Source of the DNA: Calliphora vicina
Lineage: Eukaryota; Arthropoda; Insecta; Diptera; Calliphoridae
NCBI RefSeq assembly: GCF_958450345.1
Contig: NC_088780.1
Coordinates: forward strand, 112,294,226-112,358,225
DNA length: 64,000 nucleotides
Direction of reading: 5' to 3'
Below the pieces are notes generated by a model, which ran no database searches, was not told where the DNA came from, and worked only from the letters and a program-made list of their open reading frames with translations. The translations under genes and the position numbers were made by a program. This document shows, one piece after another, positions 1 through 11,391 of the stretch (within the stretch, counting starts at the first letter, position 1; the number at the start of each line of letters is the position of its first letter).

Positions 1-1620
1 CTAAGTCAGTTATCAAAAACCTAATTCACGAGAATGTATTGCTATGTATTTTGTTATTGTGTCTCCAATATGTGTGAAAAGAGAGTTATTCTGTTTAACT
101 GTTTTCGTTAACATTTCTCTATCATTCTGTTCCATGTATTTATTATATGATTAAAACAATAGAATACAAATTAATTGGGTGTGTTGGTGAATTTCGATGT
201 GAAAATTTTTACATAGCATGGCGAAAATGTTTTCAAAATTCAATCAATCGAAAGAATAACATTAACTACACAATTTTATGTATATTAAACAAAAAACTAA
301 AATTTTGTGAAAATGCGAAAGCGAATTCACTAAATTGTGAAAAAAATCGAAAAGAGTTAGTCGATTTTTATGACCGATATCTCATTTTGTTCCTATTACA
401 TGCGATAAAGCAATAAATCTGAAAATTTTTTGACGTTTTCGTTTTTTCATGATTTTTTTAAAACAAAAAAAATTTGATATTTTCACCTAAAAAATATGTT
501 TTTTGCTTCAATTTGTTATTATAACACCGACACTACTGAGCCGATTAAAACGCGATATATAAACGGATTGAAGGTTATGAAATGCTAACCCGTTTTATAA
601 TTATAATTATAATTTTACTTAAAAATTCAAAAAAAAAAAATCTCTCCATAGAATTGAAAAACTTGAACATTTTGTACTACATTTTATATAGTGGTTATTG
701 ACATGTGTTATATTTGATATAACAAGTGTATTGAGTACATGGTATCTGGTGGCAGTGATTCGGTCCAAAAATTTCATAATTTTTGCTTTCGAATTTTAAG
801 TTTTTGAAAACAATTTTTGGTAGTTATTTAAATAAAGATTTGTTTTCAATTTCAAAAATGCTAAATTTAGCCAAAGCACAATATGATTAGCTATTCCTTT
901 AAGAATAATATGAAAAATATTTGTTTTTTAGTTAAACGAAAATTTTGTTGCGTTATTGATTTTGGAGCTAAGCGATATTTGGTTGTTCCATAATCTTGTA
1001 ACTCGGACCAGAAAAGATCTGGTCATATACAGAGAACAGTCATTTGGGCAGATAAGTGTATTCGTCCTAGAAGATATGCCAAAGTTTAATTTCTCAAGCA
1101 GATATGCAAGCATACCATACTTAACAATTTTATAAAATTGCATTATTAATTGTAATTTGATAAAAAACTTTCCAGAAGCATGTTCTTTAAACTTGATATT
1201 GCAAATATAGCTAATAATTCGATTGAATATTCTCGTGGTGTAGGGTATAAAAAGTAACATTAGAAAAAAAAGTACCAATTTATCACACTTGAACCCCCGT
1301 CAAGTTTGAAATTTCAAAGTAATTTCCTGATTCTAGACTTAATATTATAAAATAACAAAAAGTATTATTTTGAATAACGAAAAAGTACTCCTTTTTTTGG
1401 TATCATAATACCATTAAGCTTCCTATTCTTTATTATTTCTTTACTGAGAAGTGTATTAGTCAACTTTAATGTATTAAAAAAATACCATTAACAGAACAAA
1501 TTAAAATTATTTTCTTTATCCTCTTGAACATCCGTATAGTTTGAATTTTTAATTTTTATAGCATTTCTTATATTATCCACTGATTTTGTTTCCATAACAC
1601 TTAATATTTAATAAATTATC
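1..1620. other. AT-rich DNA without recognised genes
   Basis: No supported gene or element. Open frames at 147-416 and 928-1278 have low-complexity, unrecognisable products. Confidence 0.5.
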
Positions 1621-1622
1621 AC

Positions 1623-1730
1623 AAAATCGAAATAAAACCGAAACCGATCGGTTTTCAAATTTTTAAAACCGAAACCGATTGGTTTTCAAATTTACAAAAC
1701 CGAAACCGCGGTTTTGAAATTCTTCGGTTT
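1623..1730. repeat. short tandem repeat with AAACCGAAACCG core
   Basis: Three roughly 35-bp units, each holding AAAACCGAAACCG followed by CGGTTTT and a T-rich spacer. Each unit is partly self-complementary (CCGATCGG, CCGATTGG, CCGCGG), and the block may be a terminus of an old element. Confidence 0.6.
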
Positions 1731-2245
1731 TTTGGAAACTCTAGTATATCACGGTGCAATAAAGTTTCCTTAAAATAAAAGAAATGATATAAAATGAATG
1801 TGAAAAATAAAATCCAATTTAGTGTCCATAGAATTACCCAAAATCTTGTAATGAGATAAAAATACACATGTGGTAAAACTGTATCTTGCTAAAAATACAT
1901 GGCATTAGTCTTTGAGGAATTTAAATGTAAATAATTAGTTTCAGACCACTCTATAAATACGTTTCAAATCACTATTGACACATTCGTTTCAAGGAAATTT
2001 AGACAATAATTGAACATCATCCGCATATGTATAACATATGGCAAAAATCGGGCTGCATTTATGCCTAGTCCCCATACAAGGTCTTATAATCACTCAAATC
2101 GTGATGAAACTGGACATAAACAAGTTTTATATGAACCTAAATATTTTTACCAACTTTTATGAGGATCGGTCCATAATTGACCCTATCCCCCATATAACCC
2201 CTATATCAGAAAAATATTTTATTGTCACATATTGATGGTGGGTAT

Positions 2246-3293
2246 TAGGGTATTAATTCGAGTAATGATTGTTCGATTAATCGAATAATTGTTCGAACAA
2301 TTTAAAAATTACCATTTTCGAATAACGAATAACTCGAACAATTTTGTGTAGAATAATCGAATAAAGCGAATAAATTCGGAATATTAGCAGAATCGCAATT
2401 AATAATCAAAATATTAACTTAGTTTGGAGTGGTGTTGAAAGTGATGGCGAATGTGATTTTGAAATGGTCGTCGAAAGTGATATTGAGGATGACATTTATA
2501 ATGATTACGTTGAAATAGGCGAAGGCCATGATCTTAAAATATATATAAGTAATGTTATTAACCGCTTACGTAAGTGTTGCAAAATATTTAATAAATCTAA
2601 TGATAAATACAAAACATTGAAAACTTGCGTTTTGTTGCAAGAAAAACGTGGAGTTCATCTTATACATCGTTGGACATCTTTGTCTAACATGGTAATAAAC
2701 TTTTTGCGTATTTATAAATGCGTCAATCAAGCACTGTCTGACTTCAAATTAGCCAAGTTCACTGACAATGATATCAAACTTTGAACAGATATCGGAATCG
2801 TTGATAGAGCATTAGAAAAAGTGAATAATTCATTTACTAAAGAATTAGTTACTCATTTTAAAACCCGAATTAATGAATGACATACAAAAGTTCTTAATAC
2901 GTTTATATTGTACTTGTATTCAGAATCATGTCCAACTAGCTCAAATTGTTTAAAGCATAGCTCCAAAAGGGAAACTAAGGGATTTGCTACTCAATTGTTT
3001 TGTAGATTGTTCGGGAGTTAATCTGATCAGAATATTTCCGATGAAAATTTAATGATGGACTTTGTTTTCGAATGTTTTTTAACATTATCCTTACTTGTAT
3101 TGTTAACTTTAATGTTATTTTTTGTTTTTCTTATACAATAAAATATTTAAAAACCTACATCTTTCATTACTTTTTTAAAACACTTGTAATTATTCGAATA
3201 ATTCGATTAATTTTAAATTTGTGATTGAATTATTCGAACAAGTAAAAATCTCTTATTGGAACAAAAGAAAAATCGAATAATTTGAATGCCCTA
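2246..3293 (+). mobile_element. hAT-like element, defective (family T1)
   Basis: Termini are TAGGGTATT and AATGCCCTA, flanked by a perfect 8-bp direct repeat GTGGGTAT (2238-2245 and 3294-3301). The subterminal regions are crowded with ATTCGAATAAT-type motifs. Length is 1048 bp. The interior holds a decayed transposase fragment. The 8-bp target duplication and terminal sequence fit the hAT superfamily. Confidence 0.8.
2464..3065 (+). pseudogene. hAT-type transposase fragment
   Basis: Open from 2464 to 2784, then readable past stops and at least one frameshift to about 3065. An acidic N-terminal part (VESDIEDDIYNDYVEI) leads to KTCVLLQEKRGVHLIHRWTS, which resembles the Leu-rich segment before the conserved RWNST motif of hAT transposases. 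Later text includes NSFTKELVTHFK and LNTFILYLYSE. The C-terminal dimerisation domain is not visible. The same text is present on the minus strand at 18005-18390. Family placement rests on motif resemblance plus the 8-bp duplication. Not functional. Confidence 0.6.
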
Positions 3294-3341
3294 GTGGGTA
3301 TACAAGATTCGGCACAGCCGAATACAATGCTCTTACTTGTT

Positions 3342-4319
3342 AAATTTATTACGATATCAACTAGTGATATCAAAAACTTAGCTATATAACACTTTGAGAG
3401 GAATATTAGTAACAATAGAGACTTTAAATCAAATAACACAGTTCAAACGATAAAAATATAGAACAAATGTTAAGTCCACTAAAAAATACAAAATATGTAA
3501 TAGAACTTATAATTCGCCAAATATGAAATGTTTAAAGGCAGGAATAGTTTTTATTTCTGACTAGGTTATTATATAATCTAATGTGTAATTCGTTTAAATA
3601 TAAAGTGGCCCTTATGCTTCTTTGAAACTTTTCATTAGCCATTTCTAGTAATAGCTTAAACATAAACAAAATCTAATGACAACACTATTTTAAACAAGTT
3701 TATTACCAAACCAAGATCTAACAACTTAACGACACTTGTAAAACAAAATACTCTTTTACTTACTTTTTCACTCTTTTCAAATACTCTTCTTTAAAATAAA
3801 TAAATAAACTTAACGAAAGCATTTCTTTACTACGGCACTTGAGATCGTATGGACTTTCTTTTCGTTTAGCATATTGGGAGTGTGGATGAAGTGAGTATTC
3901 GTTGTATGGAATTGCAGTCAAGTATTACAATTTGTCGTATGGTGAGTGAGTGAGCATTTCACGCAGATCACTACCCAACAACTGTGCGGCCTGTTAACAG
4001 CATCAGTTTGTCACTAGTTTATAAAGAAAGCACAACGTTTTAACGGCTGAAATAACGCTAACAAAGTCACCTGCAATTTTATCTACAGATTTTAATTTTT
4101 GATTTGTTTTAAAAAAAAAAACAAAAAGAAAACGTAACGAAATAAAACCAACAAACAGAACTGAATTCATAAAATACATGAAAGGAAACTTTTGTACTCG
4201 CACACAAACAATATTTTTGTAATACATATTCCAGTTTCTGGTTTGTCTTGTATCTACAATGTTTGTTTTTAATTTTGTTTGAAATATTTTTACAATTTTA
4301 AGTTTGGTATGTTGGCCAT
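3342..4319. other. AT-rich unique-looking DNA upstream of candidate promoter
   Basis: No gene seen. From about 3830 the composition is less AT-biased and may hold regulatory DNA. Confidence 0.4.
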
Positions 4320-4600
4320 GATCTTGTAGCGTTCAGTTGTTAACAACATACGCATTAAAACGCAAGCTATTTCCGAGTGTAGTGTAGTGTGGTGACAAAT
4401 TTATAGAAAAATAACAAAAGAATGAAAAGAAATTCAAATAAATTAAAATAAAAAGTCATTAAAAAACAAATAAAACCAAAATATTATTAAAAACCCAACC
4501 AACCTAATTGTATAAATACATAGAAAAATAAAATATTTTTTGTGAAAGTGTTAAAAAAAGCTGACCAACGCTAAATGAGCGTGAATTTTGTAGGTGTGTG
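4320..4600 (+). promoter_or_regulatory. candidate promoter and 5' non-coding exon
   Basis: An initiator-like TTCAGTTG lies at about 4329-4336. The next few hundred bases have the A-rich, ATG-poor look of a fly 5' UTR (GTGTAGTGTAGTGTGGTGAC, then A-rich DNA). A possible donor TTTGTAG|GTGTGTG occurs near 4592, and a good acceptor ATTTTGCAG|GT at 10084 sits 81 nt before the first ATG of the Osiris-like gene. This DNA is less repeat-like than its surroundings. The link to the downstream gene is inference. Confidence 0.3.
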
Positions 4601-5369
4601 CTTGTGAATAGTGTCTTTAATTTAAGAAGTAAAAAACGTCAAGCATCTGTTCATTATTTCAAAACAAACAAATAAAATGTGTAAATTATTTTAAAAAAAT
4701 TATTATAAATATAAAAAATTATAATTCAACAAATATTTACAAAATGAAAGTTTTTCAAAAAAGATAAAAAATAAAATGTGTGAACACTTTCAATTTTAAA
4801 CTGGAACCCATCAATGTATCAGTTCTTTGTATTGCAAACTGACCTAAATAATTTTATTTTTTTTTTTTAGTAATTTTTGCAAGATAAAATACAATAACAG
4901 CATGTGCATGTCTGGGTGCAAGTGATTTCAAGAGTTTACATTTTGGTGAAATGGAAAGTTTACTGCCGTATTTGGGCGTTACTTTGCAATTTCTTTGAAT
5001 TTCAATTTATGATTGGTTTAAAGGTTTCTGAACTTAGCGGTTTTGCTGATTATGTACTTAAGAAAATTAGTGGGATTTAATTTGAACTTTGTGGTGTGAT
5101 GTTAAATTTAAAAATAAAAGTATAGTATAAATTCAAATAATTTAATGGAAGTTATAAAGTGGTTTAATTTTCTTTCTAATCAAAAATTGTAAGGATGGAC
5201 TACCCCCATAGACTATATAATAGTGTGCTAGACTATCAATCAATTCCCGCCAAAAACAATGGGTGTTTGTGCAGACAAGCCAAAAGGTTTCGCACTTAGT
5301 GTTTGTTTAAGAGAAATTCTAAAAATGAAATTTGTTGGGTTCATTGTAAAGTTATAAAGAATAAAGTCA
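4601..5369. other. AT-rich non-coding DNA
   Basis: No recognised feature; it would be intron if the 4.3-4.6 kb exon is real. Confidence 0.4.
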
Positions 5370-6357
5370 ACAATAGGTTAGGTTATGTGCGTTGCTCGCA
5401 AGTTAGCGAGTTCACTCGGAGGCCTTGTGGCCCATTGTGGTTCCCTTAGAAATACTATTCCCTTATGCAGGAAAATTCAAGCATAAAGTGAGAATAGTTT
5501 CCTCCCTAATTTCGTTGACTATGTGATTCCTGTGATCCCCGTGGCAACCAGCCGGTACTTCTAATAAAACTGATCATATTTACTAGTGACACATCTCTGA
5601 GACAGTCGAGATCATGGAAAAGAGCTCTACCAGGATGTAGTAGTCTATGCTCTTGTAAGACTGGGCATTCACATAGAAGGTGCCGTACCGATTCCTCATC
5701 CTCTTCATCTAAACAACTTCTACAATAGCTATAACGTGGGTAACCCATACGTTCCGACATATGTCTAATCATACAGTGCCCAGTAATTGTACCCGTAAGA
5801 AGCCTAATCGAATTCCTACTAAGAGACAATAGAGTCCTAGTTCTATGCTCTGTCAGATTGGGCCAGAGCATTCTGGATATTCTACATGTGATGATATTTG
5901 ACCACCTGAGTTCAGTCTTGCTCAAAGCCCATTCATCTATCAATTTCGATACTGTCACCAAGGGAGTGTGAATATCCCTTTGCGCAAGAGATCCGTCCAG
6001 GGACGACCCGTTGGTTGCGCACTCATCAGATACTTCATTTCCCCGGATGCCCTCATGTCCCGGAATCCATATCAACTCGACTTGATGTTGTGTCAGTTGT
6101 GCCAGTGATTTGATACAATTGAGAAGACATTTCGACCTAATCACGTTGGAGTTAAGAGCCTTGATTGATGCAAGGCTGTCCAAGTAAATATGTATAGTCG
6201 ATTCAGTTCCCGGATTCTTCTCGCTGCTGTATCGATGGCCCGATACCGTGCAGGTATCGGGTAATCGAAGAGACATCAAAAGGTCCAGCTCATCTGAGAA
6301 GATTCCCGAGCCTGTGCCTCTTTCTGTTTTTGAACCATTAGTGTAGATTGAGATCAC
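5370..6357 (-). pseudogene. non-LTR retrotransposon (LINE) RNase H and C-terminal zinc-finger fragment
   Basis: An open minus-strand frame of 283 codons (6357 down to 5506) reads as the 3' end of a LINE ORF2. It starts at the RNase H first strand with IYTNGSK, where the family has YTDGS, so the first catalytic Asp is Asn. The family's next block, with the catalytic Glu (QAEVFAI-like), is missing between LPDTCTVSGH and the block IHIYLDSLASIKAL, which keeps its Asp. WIPGHEGIRGNEVSDECA keeps the final Asp. A zinc-knuckle-like CRSCLDEEDEESVRHLLCEC follows. The element is cut off upstream at about 6360, so reverse transcriptase and endonuclease are absent. The 3' region to about 5370 ends near TAGGTTAGGTTA. 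Inactive, but the frame is surprisingly open, suggesting a fairly recent copy or a deletion derivative. Confidence 0.88.
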
Positions 6358-6508
6358 GTCATCCCTTAGGACGGAATTCGCGTCCCAACAAGAGATGTCT
6401 TGTCAACAATAATCTTGTTAAATATTTGGAGTCTGATAATTTACTTAGCGACAGCTATTATGTAGATCATAACGGTATACCTGCTGTTTTTCCTATGGGA
6501 AACAATTG

Positions 6509-6692
6509 GTCAATTCACAAGGTCTCCTATAGTGACATAATGTCCTAATATTTCACAATTGTTTGAAAATGTTGTTATTGCCTTTCAAGCAAAAATTGTC
6601 ATAAAATAATACCAGCAGAGTCGGTTAAGCCGAACCACCGAGTCGTGAAATATTAGTACATTATGACATGATAGGAGATCTTGTGTAAATTC
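6509..6692. repeat. inverted repeat, about 46-bp arms
   Basis: The arm 6509-6557 (containing GGTCTCCTAT and TCCTAATATTTCAC) is complementary with few mismatches to 6645-6692 (GTGAAATATTAGTACATT and ATAGGAGATC). It could be a small foldback element. It directly abuts the truncated end of the LINE fragment. Confidence 0.65.
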
Positions 6693-8130
6693 GTACTTAA
6701 CTAGCAGAGACAAAAACCACACTTTTACCTTGGCTCATTTTGCAGATAACATAGAACTGTTAGGTCCACAAAGAAAACTGTGTACAAGAGGTCCATTTTA
6801 GTCGAATTACAAAAATATTTGAATCTTTTTATGGCAATTTCTAATATTTTTGAAATTTTGGAAAATTTAATTTGATGCGTCATGTGATTGAACTTTATTT
6901 ATTCCTGATGCTGACGAATGAGGGCATGACGTAATCTTTGTCTTCTTCTAGAATCTAGATATACATATTATCATATTGGGAAGAAGAATCTGGTAGCTAG
7001 CTTCTTATTTGAATCGATTCCATGTGGTGCATTGTTCTCGCTTGAATCTGCACCATTGTAGAGCTCTGTTTTTTTTACGATTTCAATTAAAGCGAAAAAG
7101 ACTATGATGAAAACTTAAAATTCATGATGTTGAATTTAATTTAGGGCATTTGGAGAAGATATTTGATAATTGTGGGGTAGTATTCGAACCGTGAGTGGAC
7201 TGTCTAGTAGATGTTCTCTTTCTTCATATAAAACATCTTCAACGATCGATAATGGTTATCCGAAGATAAACGCTGCCATTTCAATTCACTCACCTGACGA
7301 CGAAATTAGTCGATCATAGACCTTTTAGTAATAAGTATATTGTGCTGCCGACATACATAATTCTGTAAGCTTATCGCTAACGAGGAGTTAAATACGTGAG
7401 GGAAATGAGATTAATTACAAAATAAGGCATTTGTTAGATCAATACGAATTTATCTCCACAAATATTCGGAAATATGATGACGTTCCATTCACCATTGAAA
7501 CTAAATATTTCGAAGTCGTTTCTTTGATTCTAGTGTTTATGATTATGAAGTATTTCTATTAAAACTTGTTGCTTCTTTCGATCATAGTCGAGAATTACCA
7601 GGAATCTCTCTAAATAAATTCGATTGAGTCACATGCACAAAGAGGGAGTGCTATGGCGTTTAAGTTTTGAACTTGGATCTTATGGACCCACCAGGGGAGA
7701 GACGATTGGTACTTAAAGTAGTATACCTCGGGTATGTTACATTTTTAAAAGATCATATTTCTTCGTCTGTGTTCCGATTTCCAAAAAAAACATACATAGA
7801 ATCTACTCATACAGCACTACAAAACCAGTTATCTCTTATAGCTCAAGAGATATTCGCATTTAAAAATTAAATTTTCAAAATTTTTACCCACCTAACAGTG
7901 GATCGAAATATTTCCCGATTTTCTAATAAATTTTCTTTATTGGACTAATAATACATGTATGTGTAAAATAGAAGAAAAATTGTTTAAAATAATGACTAAG
8001 TCCAAATTTAAATGCATTTGGGAAAAATACTTTTTGCTTTTTAAGTTATCACAAAGAATTTCTAAGAGAATATATAAGGAATTTATACTTTTTGAAAATC
8101 TAACTTCTCATCAAATATTTTAAATGAAAA
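6693..8130. other. non-coding DNA, nothing recognised
   Basis: Base composition between 6700 and 7660 is less AT-rich than average, suggesting degraded element DNA, but no domain can be read. The 67-codon frame at 7667-7870 is not recognised. Confidence 0.4.
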
Positions 8131-8345
8131 CAAGTTAGAAAGTATAGTCGGGCTTGACCCGTATATAAGTAATTAAGTAATCTTTTGAAATTTCAATAAC
8201 TTGTATTCGCGAGTGATTTTCGGAAGTGATAGATATCGAACAAAAACACATGCTTGGTCAAAATGTCAAATTTTGACCTCCTCTAACTCAATGAGTTCTT
8301 GACCGATCTTGTTGAAAAATTGTGTCTGAATTACTATACAATAGG
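8131..8345 (+). repeat. dispersed repeat family A fragment and family C fragment
   Basis: 8131-8240 matches the start of the family A repeat seen complete at 61140-61857 (GTATAGTCGGGCTTGACCCG). 8262-8345 is an inverted match to 48520-48605 (AATTGTGTCTGAATTACTAT). Confidence 0.55.
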
Positions 8346-9064
8346 AACAACTTTTTTAAAGTTTTTCTAAAAGTGTAATATTTGTAAATAGAATATTGCT
8401 GCATAAGATAGAATAATTTATTTAAAAATGAGCTGCTTAGATTTAAATTTTTTTTTTCAGAACGAAGAACGCAAATGTTTGCTAAATCACTCTTATTTTG
8501 TTGCATTTATTTCATTGTGAGATCTTTGGAAACGGAATGGCGAACTCAGATTTGTCTTTAATTTATATAAACACATAATTGTCACATAGAATAATTTAAA
8601 AGATTATAATATGTTTATTACACGTAGAAATGAAATAACTCTTGGAAAACTAATTAAATAATAAATTAATGCATAACTATTTAATATAAATAAAAAAAAT
8701 GTCATGATATTATGAAAATGTTGCGTAGAAGATAATTTACATAAGTAACATATATAAATTAAATGAAAACAAATTAAAATCAACATCAAATTACAAGTGT
8801 TTATAGTGAACGGACTTTTTAAAAAACCGGTTTGACCGGTTAACTGAAAATTGCGCTTTTTTAGAATACCAGTTTTTAGGTTAACCCAGTTCGATAAAAC
8901 CGGTTAACCGATTAACAGGAATAATTTTAAAAGTTTCAACAATACATTATTTTTATGTAGAAACATATAATACTCGAAAAAGTGAAATCATTACTAAGTT
9001 TTGAATGAACCATTTGTAAGATTTAGCCTAAATTTCATGAAATATAAAGAATTTCAATTAAAAT

Positions 9065-9240
9065 TTTCGTGTGTCTCATTCTCATTGCATAGAAACCAAA
9101 GTTTTTGGAAAGTTTCATGAGAGCTAGATCTCAATTCCATATACCCAGAAAGAACAACAATTAGTGTTCTGAGAGAGGGATTCACCATAGGATGCTAGTT
9201 GTCAGCCAGACAGTTAGTTGTCATCTACCAGTGTTTGACA
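9065..9240. repeat. dispersed repeat shared with 12585-12798
   Basis: Both copies read CGTGTGTCTCATTCTC, CATAGAAACCA, ATACCCAG, then CACCATAGGATGCTAGTTGT and CCAGTGTTTGACAT, with small indels. Non-coding as far as can be seen; it may be LINE 3' sequence. Confidence 0.65.
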
Positions 9241-9354
9241 TCAAATTTCTTGAATTTTATATGGATATACATATCTATTATATAGGCATTTATGTACCAT
9301 AGAGCTATATTCCGGGAAGAAATATTTTATGTGCTAAATCATGGTAATTTTTAG

Positions 9355-9581
9355 GTGCCGTGAAATAACACCCAACAAATTTTTCATACAACTTAGGACT
9401 TATTTCATTATGAAACAACTCCAAACGCATAGGAAGTTATTTCATAATTTTTTGTTGGGAGTTATTTCATAATGCAATAACTCCCAATGAAACTTTTGTT
9501 GGGTTTTATTTCATTTTATTTTGGTAATTAGGAGTTATTTCACCGTATTGGGAGTTATTTCATTTTTGTTGGGTTCTACTT
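9355..9581. repeat. cluster of GGGAGTTATTTCAT motifs in both orientations
   Basis: At least six copies of GAGTTATTTCA or its complement TGAAATAACTCC, often with TTGTTGGG before them. The block starts with GTGAAATAACACCCAACAAA and ends with TTGTTGGGTTCTAC, an inverted pair. Confidence 0.6.
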
Positions 9582-10084
9582 TGCAAAAGCAGAACCCATA
9601 AATATCAAAAACTGGCTTCACTCAGAAAAGTGTTTTGCATTGCCGGCCTTTGGCCGGCTTTCAAAAATGGACATAGTTAGATCGTCATAGAATTTTATAA
9701 GGACCCAGAATATATATACGTTTTGCTTATACTTACGACCAATATTTCGATATGTTATAAACGGAATGACAAACTCAATATGAAATTTTTTGAACTTAGT
9801 GCTAATTTTTAACAAGCTAGTGAAGAAACCATTTAACCGAAAAGCAGCATTTTAAATTAACCGGTTCATATAAACCGGTTTATAAAAACTACAAATTATA
9901 CACAAAAAATTTTACCTAGCATGAAACAAGTAAAGCGAGAAAATAAAAAAAATTAACTGAAAATAAAAATTAATGATATAAAATTCGTAAAAACAATATA
10001 CCAGTTTAAAACATGCGAATTTTCCAAAAATATAAATATTATCCAAAAAAATTCTCATCAAATTTTTTACATTGAATTTTGCAG

Positions 10085-10165
10085 GTTATTATTTTACAAA
10101 AATGTGCTAAAAACTGAAAGAAACATTTTTAAATACTTGCAATAAATATTGAAACGCAAACAAAA
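10085..10165 (+). other. candidate 5' UTR part of first coding exon
   Basis: It lies between the acceptor-like TTTTGCAG ending at 10084 and ATG 10166. The A-rich sequence CAAAAATG around 10166 fits a fly start context. The two other in-frame ATGs downstream (10268 and 10457) would extend this UTR. Confidence 0.35.
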
Positions 10166-11189
10166 ATGTATAAAAAACTTGAGAAAAATTTAAATTTAAC
10201 CAAAACTGAAAGACAAAAAAACCTCAACAATAAAAACGACAGCAATAGCCTGGAGAAAACAAGCACAATGAAAGCACAAATAGAATATTGTTCAGCGAAA
10301 TGTCATCATCTTCAACAGCAACAATATTTACCAGAATTTGTAAATCAATCATTTCCAGAAAAGAAAAGAATTAGTTGTATTGTAAGAAATCAGCGCAGTA
10401 GGACATCAAAAAATACAACAACGACGACATGGTTAAGAAGTTTAAGTTTATTTAAAATGAAACATAAACAGCGACAACAAAAACATCAGTACAATAACAA
10501 TAATAGCAACCAAAGTTGGCTTTTGTTAACAACCATAATTGTGTTATTAGCAATTATAGAAAATTCTATGTCACTAGCAAAAGCGGATGACGATTTCAAT
10601 ATAACCGCCACAACAATACCAATAACCACACTCCACTATCACAATCATCAGCAACAGCTTCGTGATGACAATTCCAATGACAGCAGTGCTGATGACACTC
10701 AAACATCAACATTTGCACCAATTATGGCAAACAATGAATCTTTATGGCTCAGCAATACGACCAGCAGCACCACCACCGAAACCTCCAGCTCTACATCGAG
10801 AGCACAAAAGAAATTCAAATCCAAATACAATACAGCAGAAGATTCAATATTCTTACGTTTTGCTAAACGCTTTACCGCCGACAACAATCTTTGGTCTGGC
10901 ATCATACAAGACTGCTACAGACGACCAACGTTTTCCTGTTTCCAAAAGAATGTCTACTACTATTTGAACGATGTTTTAGATGCTGCGGATGTCAATGTTA
11001 CACAGAGATTGAAATTCTATAAAAATTACAATTCCTATCAATATGATGTCGAGGAAGCAGAGGATGTGCCAGCACCCTCAACTCAATCGTCGCTGGCTGT
11101 CGACTCGATGGAGAATATGGCAGCCGAGGATGAGAATGATGTGGAGGAGAATGAAATACCTTATGCACGTAATGGTCGTTCGTTTACAG
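10166..11189 (+). CDS. Osiris-like (DUF1676-type) secreted/membrane protein, coding exon 1 of 9
   Basis: First coding exon of an 896-residue protein (residues 1-341 plus one base). Three in-frame ATGs are possible starts: 10166, 10268 (M35) and 10457 (M98). The third puts a charged, Gln/Asn-rich n-region directly before a hydrophobic stretch (residues 118-131), followed by a plausible cleavage site near Ala138/Ala140, so it could be the functional secretory start. Then come a Ser/Thr-rich low-complexity segment (about 175-212) and an Osiris-like block: FLRFAKRF (229-236), then two cysteines in CYRRPTFSC (250-258) and KNVYYYLNDVL. The exon ends ACAG|GTGAGC. Osiris proteins are insect secretory/endosomal membrane proteins linked to cuticle formation; that this is one is inferred from overall layout, not from a search. 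An acidic tail (about 312-330) precedes the splice. I do not assign a specific Osiris number. The reading frame, splice sites and later exons agree exactly. Confidence 0.85.
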
Positions 11190-11391
11190 GTGAGCAAAAG
11201 CATATATTTTCTATTTATTTGTTTAGTTTACGACTAAATTGCTGTGACAGAGAAATGTTACGAAGCAGCAGAAGTTTAAAATAGAGTAGTTAGAATTTAT
11301 TTATTAGAAATTCAATACCCCTGTGAAATTACTGTAGTACAATACAAACTCCTTTAAATATGCCACGAATACTGTTATGTTTTCATAATAC

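Larger units (their letters stand above)
2020..3341 (+). repeat. dispersed repeat family B, split by a hAT-like insertion
   Basis: Flanks 2020-2245 and 3294-3341 join across the insertion to give the recurrent block that ends GGTATACAAGATTCGGC, CAGCCGAATA, CTTACTTGTT. Related ends occur near 43240, 51710, 52570 and 56720. Non-coding; unclassified. Confidence 0.6.
8815..9890. mobile_element. element with inverted AACCGGTT-rich termini
   Basis: The left end (8815-8920) is rich in AAACCGGTTTGACCGGTTAAC-like words, and the right end (9830-9890) carries TTAACCGGTTCATATAAACC. The ends are inverted relative to each other. A related single left end occurs at 54020-54060 together with the following about 60 bp. 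No coding capacity. Superfamily unknown. Confidence 0.5.

Noticed and set aside
928..1278. 116-codon minus-strand frame, hydrophobic N-terminus
   Set aside because: AT-driven, no recognisable motif, no promoter or splice support.
10662..10967. 101-codon plus-strand frame overlapping exon 1
   Set aside because: Alternative frame of coding exon 1; the Osiris-like frame is supported by splicing and motifs.
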